Assembly (NCBI RefSeq): GCF_036323735.1
Contig: NC_086025.1
Location: 112,542,688-112,606,687, forward strand
DNA from: Rattus norvegicus
Taxonomy: Eukaryota > Chordata > Mammalia > Rodentia > Muridae
DNA length: 64,000 nucleotides
Direction: 5' to 3'
Made by a program: the position numbers and the translations under genes. The notes beneath the pieces are model-generated. The model did not search any database. It was given only the letters and a program-made list of their open reading frames with translations, and had not been told where the DNA came from. The first letter of the stretch is position 1, and every line of letters starts with the position of its first letter. Positions 24,413-38,100 of this stretch are shown piece by piece.

Positions 24413-27400
24413 TTGGGTTTTTTTTGGAGACAGGGTTTCTCTGTGTAGCCCTGGCTGCCTTAGAACTCACTTTGTAGATCAGGCTGACTTTGAACTCAAG
24501 AGATCCTCCCATCTCTGTCTCCCAAATGCTGGGATTAAAAGCGTGCACCACCATTACCACCGATAATTGACTCTTAAAATTACCACACAGGGACCATTTT
24601 GTGATACACACTTCTCAAGAAATTCAAGGTTGGGTTTCGTTTTACTCCTTGGGTACAGGAGGTTCACAACTGACAGAGCTGATGGAAGAGGGAGATGGTC
24701 TGGGGAAAGCCCTGTGTGTGTGGGAGTTTCCTCTGACTCCAGGCCACATCTCTCACTTGGAGATAGGCAGGTGACTGTTGGAAGTAGGCCACTTCCTTCA
24801 GGTCAGGCTTCATCCCTTTGCCTCAGTGCGAAGAAAGCTGGGGGCGCCTGGCCTGCTGCACCCATGCCCTGCACAGTGGGAACCCCTGGCTCCATTTTAG
24901 GGGGGACTCAGCTGGGCTGAGCGTGTGGCTTGCCTGGCACATGGCTTCAGAATGAAAGTGTTCTCTGCTCTGTTACATGGAGTCTCGTTGCAGCCAGCGC
25001 TCTGCCCAGAGGGGGTGGCTGTAGACTTTGGGAGGGTTGACTCCTCCCTGGGCTTTGCTTCTGTGCCTGCCTCAGGGTCTTCCCTGTCTTGTAGCTGCTG
25101 CCTCACCACCCAAACCAGGAAAGGACCCAGCAGCCCCCTCCCCCACATCCACATCACCTGCTGTGCAGCCAGGAGAGGAGGCTCAGGTAGGCAGACTTCT
25201 TGGGTGGAAGAGTAGGTGAGGGGCACAGGGTCATGACAGTGACCATTGTGGGAGGAAGTTGGTTGGCTCTGAGGATATTCAGAGGGTGTTCCCTGTTCTT
25301 GTCCTGTTGGTTCCCAGGGCCAGGGCGCTAGCCCGCCAGCCCTATTTTGTGGCAGGGAACCCGAATGTTTTCCCTAGAGTTTGAGTGAGTCAGGTTCAGT
25401 AATGGAATGGACAGAGCTCATGCCGCCCTTGCTGTCATGGGACTATCAGGAGGTTTGTTAACAATGACACACAGTGATAGGAATATTCCCTGTACTCTGT
25501 GGGGTCTGAGGTTTGAACCACTCAGGGAGAGTTCACGAAGGCTCCCCCACAGCAGGCCACAGTCTCTCAGGCCCTGTTGTCCAGACAGGAAACATTGGCT
25601 CAGCGAGGTATGGCCCTTTGTCCAAGGTCACTCAGTAAAATTGCTAGTCCCACCTCCAAAGGGCATCAGCTTTTCACAAGCTTTAGAGAGAATGCCCAGA
25701 GAAGCTGATGGAGGACCAAGGGCCAGAGGCCACCCAGAGGAAAGGAGGGTTGGCTAGAACAGCTACCAGGAGGGACTGTACACTGAGAGTTGCCTTCCCT
25801 GGGGCAGGGGCCCTTCCTTGGAAGCCGGAAGTCTGGCCTTCTCTGTTTCCTTACTTGGGATGTTAAACAAGTCACCCTTTTCTGGGCTTTGGCTACCTCA
25901 TGTGGCAGAAGGTGACAGTCTCCTGTCCTCTGCTCCTCCTAGGACCCTAATCTTCATGTGGTAGCACCATGGAGCGTGATGTACATTTGAGGGACACAGC
26001 TGTGATGGGGATGGGAAGGGGACAACAGAAGCAATATGGCTGGTAACTGTACCCCATTCCCTGCAGGGTGATGACCTCTCCCCAGACAGCCTGTCCGAGC
26101 AGGGCAAACCGCAGCCCCCCAGCAGTGCATGCGCAGCCTGTGGGCAGAGGGTGCACCTGGTGCAGCGGTACTTGGCGGAGGGCAGGCTCTACCACCGGCA
26201 CTGCTTCCGGTGAGTGCTATGGGCGGGGAGGGCAGGCTCTACCACCGGCACTGCTTCGGGTGAGTGCTATGGGCGGGGCATGTCTCCCCAGCACCTGGGA
26301 GGGTGCTCCCTCGGGGTCAGCACCCACTATACCCGGTTTATGGCTGAGTGCTCAGCCTGTCCTCACCTTATTTATAGAGGGACAAACTATGTCTTAGAAG
26401 AAGAAGGCCTGCCCAGTCACTGGCTCTCCCTCCAGGTCTCAATTTTGAAGATTTATCTATTTGTGTGCATGTGTATATGACTGTGGGAGCCTCTGCCATG
26501 TGTGTGTGGATGCCCTTGGAGGCCAGCTGGAGTTACAGGCAGTTGTAAGCTGCCCGGTGTGGTGTGGGAGCTCAGGACCACACTCTGGTCCTCTGTAAGA
26601 GCAACAGGTGCCCACAGATGCTGAGTCGCCTCTTCAGCCACAGCCTTTTCTGAGGTGCTGAGGCTTGAACCCAGGCCCACACCTGAGCTAGGCAAGCCTC
26701 CCAGCACAGAGCTTTGTGCCCAGTCCCGACATTGTTAGAGCTCAGGGCTCAGGACTTGTGCCTGCATTCTCTCCAGCCCCCCCTTTTTTTATTAAATTTA
26801 TTTTTATATGAGTATGCTATAGCCATCAACAGACACACCAGAAGAGGGCATGGGATCCCATCACAAATGGTTGTGAGCCACCATGTGGTTGCTGGGAACT
26901 GAACTCAGGACCTCTGGAGAGCAGTCAGTGCTCTTAACTGCTGAGCCATCTCTCCAGCCCTTGTGCTGCATTCTCAGTGCTCCTGAATTAACTACCTGGT
27001 GCTCACAAAAGGATATGCACCCTACTCTGTTGAAAGACAAAGGACTTTAATTTAAGTGATTTTTCTGGGATTGCCAGTTTGTTTGGTTTTGTGGTGCTAG
27101 GACCTGAGCCCAGTCTTGTGCCTGGTGAGCAAGCAAGCACTCAACCACTGAGCTACACTCCCAGGATAAGGATTTACTTTTTTCTTTTTTCTGTTTTTCA
27201 GTCAGAGCCTCATTATGTAGCCCAGGCTAGCCTGGAACTGGTATTTTCTGGCCTCAATCTCCAAAGTGCTATGATAAAGGTGTGCATAACCTTGTGGGGT
27301 GGCACATGCCTTTAATCCCAGCACTCAAGAGGCAGAGGCAGGCACATCTCTGTGAGTTTGAGGCTAGCCTAGTCTACATAGTGAGTTACAGGACAGGTAG

Positions 27401-29112
27401 GGCCACATAGTGAGACCTTGTCTCACTTTAAAAACAACAACACCACCAACAAAAAACCCACCAGAATTGTGCATCACCATACCTGACTTTTAAAAAATGC
27501 ATTTGGGGCTGGAGAGATGGCTCAGAGGTTAAGAGCACCCGACTGCTCTTCCAGAGGTCATGAGTTCAATTCCCAGCAACCACATGGTGGCTCACAACCA
27601 TCTGTAAGGAGATCTGATGCCCTCTTCTGGTGTATCTGAAGACAGCTACAGTGTACTCATATATAATAAATAATAAATCTTTAAAAAAAATAAAAATAAA
27701 AAATGCATTTGACGGGCTGAAGAGAAGGGTTGGCAGTTAAGAAAGTGGCTGCTCTTTCAGGGGCTCAGGTTCTACCCCAGCATCCACACGGTAGCTCTCA
27801 ACCTTCTCTAATCTAGTTCCAGGGGATCTGATAACTTCTTTTGGCCTCCTCTGGCACCAGGCATGCATGTAGGCAAAACAGTCAGTCCTACACATAAAAT
27901 AAATAAATCTTAATAAGTAAATTTGCATGATGTTAATAGATATAAATTTATGGCGGGAAACTTGTGCAGTAAATGGGTAGCCTGTACAAGAGCTTCCTGC
28001 AGATACATTGTATTTTATTCTAATATGTATGTATTCATTAAAAACAATCCAGCCTGAGACCGGGGTGTGACTAGGATCCTAGAGCACTTACCTAGTATTT
28101 ATAAGACACTGGGTTCTGTCCCCAAATCAATAAACCTGTGCTGTGGCCCAGGACAGCAGGCGGCTTTAACAATTTTTGAGGCCCTGGCCACAGTCCCCAG
28201 CCCTAAAAAACAAATCAAGCAAAAACTTCACCAAAACAAACCTGGTAGGTGGAAAGCCAGGCTGACTTCCTGAGTCACTGGTTGGTGGCATTGTCCCCTG
28301 GGCCGCCATCACCTCTTCCCCTTTCAGTACAAGCGGGTTTCACAATTCCTCTTGCTAATTTGACATGGTTTATTGTTCCCCTCTAATGCTAACAGTTGCC
28401 CTGGTTGTTTTTTTTTTTTTTTTTTTTCTGGGAAGTGAGGGTTTGGAGCCAGGAAGGGTCTGGTAGGTGAAGGAGGGAGTGAGGGAATAACTCTGGTCTC
28501 TGAAAGAGGGCTTACCCAGGGCCCAGCTGGCCTGCCCTGCTCAGGGAACACCTGCCCTGTCCTCTGCAGATGTCGGCAGTGCTCCAGCACGTTGGTCCCA
28601 GGCTCTTACAGTAGTGGGCCCGAGGAAGGCACCTTTGTGTGTGCAGAACGCTGCACCAGGCTGGGGCTGGGAGGCCGGTCAGGAACTAGGCCCCTTTCAC
28701 TGCAAAAGCAACAGCCGGCGGCGGCAGCAGAAGCCAAGGATGGAGAGGATAGTGACCTGAGCAAGAGCGTGGTTGTGGTGGCCGCTGAGGCAGATGGGCT
28801 CCAGGCCAGCTCTGAGGTACAGCCCCACACCCTGACCAAGCCACCTCTTCCCAGCAAGCCCCAGGACCTGGCCAGTCCCCCTGTTAGCAGGCCCACACCT
28901 GCCCCCAGGAAGGCTTCTGAGAGTTCAGCCTTAACGCCTCCAACACCGCGGCCTCGGTCTAGCCTACAGCAAGATGGCATGGTGGAGCAGAGTGTCAGCG
29001 GTGACCTTGTTAACGGTGAGTGACTGAGTGACGGTGCAGTGTTCCAGCTTGTGGGCATGTAAATAGCCAGGAATGTTGTCAGCATGCCCCCTTTGTTAAA
29101 GATTTATTTTAA

Positions 29113-29170
<58 letters not shown>

Positions 29171-32100
29171 CGCGCGCGTGCGCGTGTGCACGCTTGTGAG
29201 TGTAGGTGCCTATCACGTCCAGAAGCAGGGCGCACATTGGATCCCTGGAGCTGGGGTTATGGGTTGTTGTAAGCTGGTATGGGATGTGGGTGTTGGGAAC
29301 TGAACTCAGGTTCTCAGGAAAAGCAGCAAGTGCTCTTGGCTACTGAGGCATCTCTCCAGCCCTGTGAACTGCTTTTTGAGCCAGTACCTGTTTGTGCTGT
29401 GTGATTCCATTACCTGTTAGCCACCTTGTGCTTTTTTATGCCACTGTCTCCAAACTGGTACAGCTCAAACCACAGGGCACCCGCCACTGTCCCTGTGCCT
29501 GTTGTTTCTGTCTTGTGGTTTGGAGTGTGGAAGTGTACACACATGTGTCCTCAGTGTCTCTGAGACTGAGTATTCAGGTCAGTCATGTTTCCTGGCTTGT
29601 CCCCAGGCTCACCCCAGGTGCCTTCTACTCCCATCATGTCTGTCTGGTATCTGTCCAGGGCAGTGGTTTTCATTCTGTGGGTGCCAAACCCACCCTCTCA
29701 CAGGAAGGTCGCCTACAATCATCAGAAAAGACAGATAATTACATTATGATTTATAACAGCAACAAAATTAAGTAGCAATAAAAATAATTTTATGGCTGGA
29801 GATCTCCACACCATGAGGAACTGTATTAAAGGATTGCAGCCTTAGGAAGATTGAGAACCACTGGTCTAACCAGCTAAGGGTCTGGGGAGGGGAGTGGGGT
29901 CAGGTGGTCTCCTGAGTTTCTCTGGACTGCAGTGGAAACTTGTGGCCTCCTGTCTGCAGAGTATTCTTAGATGACCTCCATGTATGGTGTGAGCTCATGG
30001 GGTCACACTCTGGAAATTGAGATACACTGAGCATTCCTTATCAGTCAGACAAGGCAGTGAAGGCGCAAGGGAGAGAGCACCCGGGGACTTGTGCCAGAAC
30101 ATTCTGTGTGCTTGAATCTGCTCAGCACTTCTGGAGGTTGGCCTAGGTTTGGATACTGGGGACACAGATAATGTTTGGATCTTCTTGCACTCTTTTGGAG
30201 GAACCGGTGTCTGAGGGTGACAGGCACGGGCAGACACACTGCTGGGGTGGATGGAAGCAGGAATCAAGGGAGGCTTCTAGGTGAAGGTGGCACCTGTGTA
30301 GATACCCTAGTATAGAGGAAGTGACTGAGGGGATTTGGCTTGGGACGTAGCTAACATGCAGTCGGGCCTGCCAGAGGCCTGGCCACAGCCTCTGACTGAT
30401 CATTCACCCATTCACCTTCCATATTGTCTAATCTCCCTGAGAGCTGGGCAGGGAGGGGCTGTGGTCACACTGGTCTGTGACCTGCCAGGTAGGTCACAGC
30501 ACCCGAGCTGCTATGAAGGCCTGACTAACTGTCCTTTCGTATCTAGGAAGACTACAGGAACTGCCTGTTCCCAAGCCAAGAGGGACACCCAAGCTGTCAG
30601 AGAGGTATGCTGGCCCCCTAAAGGCCTCAGTGGGGGTGGAGGTATTTCTAGTTCCAGAAAGGACTTCCTAGGCCCACAAGGAGGCTCTTGTGTGGCTGAG
30701 GAAGGAAGGCCACATCCTTGACATGTGCTCTAGGTGGAGATAGCCACCTGGAGAGTTACTTCACCTCCGAAAGCCTGTGCTTCATGCATGACATGGGAGT
30801 CTAGGCCTCATTCATAGAGTCCAGAAAGCCCGGGAAAGCTTAGCTGTTGTGTCTGACTCTCTGCTACCCCACTGTGGGGAGGACTTGCTTCGGATGAGAG
30901 CTGTCCTCATCAGGATGGCTGCCCTGAGAGGGGCTACAGCGTCCTCCTGGTGAACATTTGTATAGCCCCTGATGTGTGACCATACTCAGGGGCAGGATGT
31001 AGAACTCACTGGACCCTAACCATGGCCCCGTGAGACAGGGAATGTTAGTAATGTCTCCATGGGACAGATGAGCCTGAGGCACAGGGTGACATCATTAAAT
31101 GTCACTCAGTCCCATTTTGGGGGCTAGATTAACAGTGGCACTGTGGTTGAAGATTTGTCTTCTCTGGACCTCAGGGTGCCCTATTGGAATGTGGGTGTTG
31201 TAACCCATTTCAGCTTTGTGCTTGGCCTGGCCCTGGGGCTGGGCTTGGGAGAATAGAGGGCTCAGCTTCTCTTCCCCACACTTGCCTTGGCCTCCCTCTA
31301 GGATGACAGCACCAAGGAAGGACCCCCCCTGGATCACATTGGTACAGACAGAGCCAAAGAAGAAGCCAGCCCCACTGCCCCCCAGCAGTGGTCCTGGGCC
31401 ACTGAGTCAGGCCAGCAGGCAGGTGGAGAACGGAGGCCTGGAGGAAAAGACCCAGAAAAGCCCAGCAGCTGAGCCAGAGCCCAAGCCCTACAACCCCTTT
31501 GAGGAGGAAGAGGAAGAAGAAGAAGCGTCTGTCCCAGCAGTACCCAGCCCTGCCCCAGCCCCACCAGAGACCACCCCCAAGTCCCTGCACCCCTGGTACA
31601 ACATCACCCCCACCAGCAGCCCCAAGACAAAGAAGCGCCCTGCCCCCAAAGCACCCAGTGCTTCCCCACTTGGTGAGTGCAGGGAGCTTCCTTTCCTGTG
31701 TGTACACTGTGGGGTACATGGTCTGCCATCTCATCCTAGAGCAGGCCAGGAGAGGGACGGCACTGCTGCCACATCACAGGGAACGCTGAAGCACTGGAGG
31801 CAGAGTTTGCACCCCAGCTTTAAGGCTTCCTGTTAGGCTAATTCAGTGAGGCAGTGGAGGGGGGAGTCAGGGAGGTGCATGGCATGGCTTCTGAAAGGTA
31901 CGAGGTGGGGGTTAACTTGAACCTTGCCTCTCTGGGTCTCTGTCTCTCCAGCCATTGAACAGCGTGGCTCCTACTTGGCTATTTGGTCTCCTAAAGCGTG
32001 GTAGAGGTCAGCTCCTGCCTCTCCTTGCCTAGTAGTCACTTTGGCACGGCACACCATGTATCTGAGCTTTACCTCGGATTTGTCTTAAGCTCTTGGTCCC

Positions 32101-35100
32101 CTTCCCACCCCTAGACTGTGGCTGCCCTTTTTTTTTTCTTTTTCTTTTTCTTTTTTCTTTTTTTTTTGGAGCTGGGGACCGAAACCAGGGCCTTGCGCTC
32201 GCTAGGCAAGCACTCTACCACTGAGCTAAATCCCCAACCCCTGTGGCTGCCTTTTAAAGCTCAGTGAGACCAAGTGCCTGTTAGGAGCAATTACAGGCAA
32301 ATGCTCTCACGGTCTGAGTCCCCTTGCTAGGTGGGTTTGGGGTAATGGGGGCATGAGCTCCGAAGTTGGACAAAAACAGGTCCAAAGATGACCCTAGCTA
32401 GGGAGAATTCTTCCCTGAGTCTGCATCTTCACCTGGGAAGTATGCTGATGGCTGTGGAGGTGTGGCCATGCCATCTGCAGGAGCAGAAAGCCACACCTGG
32501 CAGTGCCTGGCCCAGCACCGGCTGCAGCAAGGGTTACCCCTCCCTCTACTGGTGTCTTCCTTCCAGGCTCTGTTCCAGAGGCCCAGGCCACCCTTACTCT
32601 TCTTGCCTTCCTTGTACTAGAGTCTCCACCTGCCCCAGCGCTTGCTTTAGAGCAGTCTTAGGAACGGGAGGATCATGGGGCAGGCTAGAGGCAGCTGTCA
32701 AGCTGGATGAGAGGTTAGGTTAGGGCCAAACATGGTGGTGGCGCACACCTTTAATCTGAGCGCTCAGGAGGCAGAGGCAGGCAGGTCTCTGAGTTCAGGG
32801 CCAGCCTGGTCTGCAGAGGGAGTTCCAGGACAGCCAGGTCTACACTTAGATATGCCACAAGGAAGCACACTAGAGCATCGGGGGATACAAGGTGGGGTCT
32901 GAAGGAGTGCCTTTGTAACATAGGTCCTGACAGGAGTTTGGTGTTCTCTGGCCTCTTAGCCCTCCAGATGGGGAAAAGCTTGGTGTTCAGGGAGCAGGAT
33001 GTGTTGGGTCAGGACAGAAGTCCTGTTCACCGCTTGATCTTGCTGGTTTACTTGTTTGAACAGTTCTCCACGCCTCCCGCCTATCACACTCAGAACCTCC
33101 TTCAGCAACGCCGTCACCAGCCCTCAGTGTGGAGAGTCTGTCATCCGAGAGTTCCAGTCACACTGCCAATACAGAGCCTTCGGAGCCACCTGCCGTGCCT
33201 AAGAGCTCCTCGGATCCTGCTGTGCACGTGCCTGGCACCCCTGGCACATCTGCGAACTCTGTCACCCCCTCAGCCCACTCTTCCCTATCGTCTTCTGGGG
33301 AGCTAGGGCAGCCTAGTGGTGAACAAATGCCACAGGCCAGGACAAGGGGCAGCCCAGGTACCCACTCCACCAAGCCCTTCAGTGGTGCCACCCCCACGCC
33401 CTTCTTGTTGGCTGGAGATCAGAAGAGCCCTGCACCTCCCATGGGGAGCTCTTCACCACAGATGCTGATCAAGGTGAGTGCTTCCTGGGGGACAAGAGCA
33501 GCCTTCCTTCCAGCCAGTGGATGTGCGTCTCCTCACAGGGCAAGGGTGCCTATCTTCCTGCTTGAGTGGGCACACCATCATGTGAGATACAAATGTGCGT
33601 GTTCACCCCTCTGTCTCACTGCTCACCAGTTGGTTTACTAACACGGTGGGATCGGTCCACCCTCCGCCCGTCAGCCACACCTCATCTACCCCTGCACTCA
33701 CTGGCTTCGCTGATGCCATGCCTTGAGCATACTGCATTAGGATGCTGTCCTTGTCCTCTCCGGGACCCAGTCTACACAAGGTGACAGGCATATGATTGCT
33801 CTAGAATGTAATCTTGAGTGAAGCACAAACAGGAAAGACAACTCCTTCAGTAGAGACAGCACCTCTCGCTGACCACCTCCTGTGTGTGTAGGCTCCTGAG
33901 GACACAGGTCTCTGTTCTTGAGGGGCCCATGGTGTGGTTGGCAAGTTTTGAAGTGACTCCCGTTTGTAGCCACACTGCTTTGTAGGAGCCGAGGTGAGCC
34001 CCCATCAGTTTCAAGGGTGCAGGACCTCCTGGGCTCCTTTTTTATGGGCCCAACCCTTTATGGGCCCTTGCTGGTCTCTGTCTCCTGTCAACATGAAGTG
34101 GGTGTGAGGAGGATCTCCTGGCTCCTCTCTCGGCATCTGGGTTCTGTAGTTCTAGGCTCATTTGTTTCTCAGAACCTGGGCTTGTCCAGTCTTATACATA
34201 TTGTGGCTCTACAACACATGTAAGGCGGCTGTCTTTGTAGCTGGCATTGATGGCCCACTTTTTCTATATGCCTGGCCCTCTCTGGGCCACATCCACTCAT
34301 GCAGGCTCTGCCGCCTGCTATTGACGTCGAGGAGGCCTGCTTCTAATAATAAGCCACTGAGCATGCCAAGTTTCCAGACTGGTCTGAAGAGCATCTTGGT
34401 GGTGGCAAGTGGAGTGCTAGGGGAGCTTTAAGTACCCTCCCAAGACCATTATTCATAGATTTTCGTGTTTATTTTAAATTCTGTGTATCTATGGGTGGGT
34501 TTATGCATGAGAGTGCAGTGCCGATGGTAGCCAGCAGGGGCGGCGGCGTGTCTGATCTCCAAGAGCTAGAGTGACAGGTGTTTGTTAGCCATCTGATGTG
34601 GGTGCTGGAACCCTGACTTTGGTCTTCTGGAAGAGCAGTATGTGCTCTTAGCTATTAAGCCATCTGTGCAGCCTACCCAGCTCCATTTGTACTGCAAGCA
34701 TGGCTGTATGGAAGGCTGCCTTGAGGCTGTTCTGCAGCTTAAAATGCCTGGAAGGGCTCAGAGGCCTTGTGCTTGGCTGGACTGCCTTTGGGTGTTGATA
34801 CTACAGAGAGAGAGAGAAGGCAGAACCCCAGGGGTGCTCCTAAGGAACCCAATCCCACCCCTGAGAGTAGGAGAGAATATCAAAAGCAGTTGGAGTGGGA
34901 AATGGGGGTTATAGGTGACCACAGTGTCTCTGTCCCTAGGTGGGAAGCTGCTCCTCCATGATGCTGCTGGGCCCTTGGGAACATAACCCCTCTGAAACAT
35001 AGCTCAGCTGTAAAGGGGCAAGCAACAAGTGAGGCTTTATGTGTGTTTGGTACCAGGTCTAGAACCCAAGGCTTTGTGTTTGTTAGCTCTCTCTCTCTCT

Positions 35101-38100
35101 CTCTTTTTTTTTTTTTTTTTTTAAGATTTATTTTATTTATTATATATAAGTACACTGTAGCTGTCTTCAGATACACCAGAAGAGGGCATCAGATCGCTTT
35201 ACAGATGGTTGTGAGCCACCATGTGGTTGCTGGGAATTGAACTCATGACCTCTGGAAGAGCAGTCGGGTGCTCTTAACCGCTGAGCCATCTCTCCAGCCC
35301 ATCTCTCTTTTTTTTTTAAAGATTTATTTTATGTATATGAGTACACTGTAGCTGTCTTCAGACACACCAGAAGAAGGCATCAGATCCCATTACAGATGGT
35401 TGTGAGCCACCATGTGGTTGCTGGGAATTGAACTCAGGACCTCTGGAAGAGCAGTCAGTGCTCTTAACCACTGAGCCATCTCTCTAGCCCTCTTTTATTT
35501 TTTTTTCTGTTTTTTTTTTTAAACTATTTAATTAAGTGGCGGTGCTCAAACACTCAAGAGGCCGAGGTAGGTGGATCTCTGTGAGTTCAAGGGCAGCCTG
35601 GTCTACAGAGTGAGTTCCAGGACAGCCAGGGCTACACAGAGAAACCCTGTCTCGGAAAACCAAATCAACAAACTACCTTCCTTTAGCTCTGCATTTTGGA
35701 CAGTCCCACACACATGACACGCATGTTTATGGGAGCAGTGGGTGGGAGTCTGTGTCTAACAGTTCAGTTTATTTTAGTTCCCCACCCTCTAATCTCTGCT
35801 CAATCTTTCAGCCCCAGCTCCTGCATTCAGACGAAGGGTTTTTTTTATTTTTCCCACCATGTAGACCTGGCTGGCCTAGAACTTACAGTGATCTGCCTGC
35901 CTTTGCTTCTGCCTCTCTGCCTCTCTGCCCCTCTCCCCCTCTGCCCCTCTCCCCCTCTGCCCCTCTCCCCCTCTGCCTCTTCTCTCTCCCTCCCCTTCCC
36001 CCCACCTCTCTCCCTCTGCCCCGACCCCAGTCTCTCTGCTCGGCCACCACATCTGGCTCAGACAGAGCCGATTCACCCAGCCATGCCCTTGAGCAGACAG
36101 CCATGTGAGGTGTGAGAGCTCATTGGGGAGCAGTCTGGATGAGCAGACAGCCATGTGAGGTGTGAGAGCTCATTGGGGAGCAGTCTGGATGAGCAGACAG
36201 CCATGTGAGGTGTGAGAGCTCATTGGGGAGCAGTCTGGATGAGCAGACAGCCATGTGAGGTGTGAGAGCTCATTGGGGGAGCAGTCTGGACGTGGAACTG
36301 GAGCTGAATGAGTGTGGAAAGATGGAGCTTGGGAGGTTCTGTTCTTGCCTGACCCTCCCTCCTGCCACTTGTGTCCTGACCTGCTTTCCATAGTCCTGTA
36401 TGATCACACTTCTCTGATTGAACTGTCTCTCATGCCTACTTTTAGTCTTCCTGCAAGGAGAATCCTTTCAACCGGAAACCATCTCCCTCCACATCTCCAA
36501 CTGTAAGGAAGGCCACCAAAGGAGCCAAGCCTGTGAGGCCACCTGCCCCTGGACATGGCTTTCCACTAATCAAGCGCAAGGTGCCAGCAGAGGGACCCTA
36601 AAACCCATCTGGCCTAGGCCCAGCACCCTCCCCTCAGCAGCTTTTGGCTTCTGGGACCTGTGAATGGCCCAATAGGAAGGCTGACCCGAGCCTAGGGATC
36701 CTGCTATCCAGGAGCAGTGGGTGGGTGTTTGTGTGTAACAGTTCAAGTGCAGAGCGTAACCGTGGGAGAAACTTGTGCTTCTCAGAAGGGAGCTTCCGGG
36801 CTTCTCCCTAACCTGTTCCACTAGCTCACTGCCCAACAAAGAAACCCCTCCTGAGTGACAGGGCAGGGGAGGCTTCCCTCTGGAGCAAGGACTTACTTGA
36901 ACCTCTCATGGGGAGTTTGTCAGACCTTGACTTGGAGGGTTCATGGCCATCCCCACTCCTCACACCCGTGGTGCTTTCTTGTCCTGCAACTTTGGGACAG
37001 GACCTGGGTTCCTAGAGCCTGCAGTGCTAGGGGACCCTGTGAGCTGGAGGAGAGCCGGTGGAGGGGACAGCCACCGCTCTTTAAGTGACCAGAACATTAC
37101 TGGGCAGGTCCAGGCTGACCAGTATATTCCTGAAGAGGACATCTATGGTGAGATGGACAGTATTGAGCGCCAGCTGGATGCCCTGGAGCACAGCGGAGTT
37201 CTGTTGGAGGAGAAGCTGCGTGGTGGAGCCAATGGTGAGGGAGCTGCCAAGAGGAGCTGGCTGAGGGTTGTGGGTTGAGGGGAGCCCCTCCACCTGGGAG
37301 TGCGGAGCTGTGAGGGATGCCAGCTCTGGCCTTAGTGGGGTTCTGGCTTCCAGAAGGCAGCGAGGACGACATGCTGGTGGACTGGTTCAAGCTCATTCAC
37401 GAGAAGCATCTACTAGTGCGGCGAGAGTCGGAGCTCATTTATGTGTGAGTCCTGACTGCCCTGCCTGCTTCCCGCCGGGTCTGAGGGGAACTGGGAATTT
37501 GTGCCGTCTGCCATGGCGGCACTGCCTGCAGATGAGCGTTCACTGCCTCTTCATCCCACCCTTCAGCTTCAAGCAGCAGAACCTGGAGCAGCGCCAGGCT
37601 GATGTGGAGTTTGAACTCCGGTGCCTTCTCAATAAGCCAGGTGAGCCTGGGACCCAAAGATCCAGGAGACCCTTGCCAGCCTGGGCCACAGGAGCCTGCC
37701 TTTAAAACTAGGGAGGTTGCTTCCTAAGTGCTCTGGAACTAGCTCTGTAGGCCAGGCTGGCCTCAAACTCACAGAGATCTACCTGCCTTTGTCTCCTGAG
37801 TGCTGGGATTAAAGGTGTGCACCACCACTATCCAGCCTCCAAATCTGATTCTTAGAATCCACGTATTTTTGACTCTGGGCATGGCAGGAACCTCGGGTGT
37901 GCTGAGGGTTGAGGGCTGAGCTGGGAAATGGAGTGGAAGAGTGCTTGACTTGTCTGTGGTTGTGGCATGTACTGAGCCATAGCTGCTGGCAGAGATCACA
38001 GAGCCATGGAAGGATGCAGCGCTCTGACGTCTTTCCTATGTGCTGATGTCATCAACCGTCACTGCCATTTTAGAGCTGAGGTTATAGAAGACCAGGACCA

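Noticed and set aside
26229..26278. Second copy of the exon 5 end as a separate alternative exon
   Set aside because: There is no acceptor directly before it, and inclusion by the distal donor gives an immediate TGA; it is treated as a duplicated donor.
28606..29085. 159-codon minus-strand frame opposite MICALL1 exon 6
   Set aside because: Antisense shadow of the LIM and linker exon; Ser/Ala/Leu-rich with no features of its own.
31210..31734. 174-codon minus-strand frame opposite MICALL1 exon 8
   Set aside because: It is the antisense shadow of a coding exon whose own frame shows NPF and poly-Glu and matches MICALL1.
35696..36115. 139-codon frame over the CT-rich repeat
   Set aside because: Made of translated CTCTGCCCC repeats; no protein-like complexity.
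36091..36293. CRISPR-like array of four 50-bp units
   Set aside because: The units are contiguous, without unique spacers, in a mammalian intron; it is a minisatellite.
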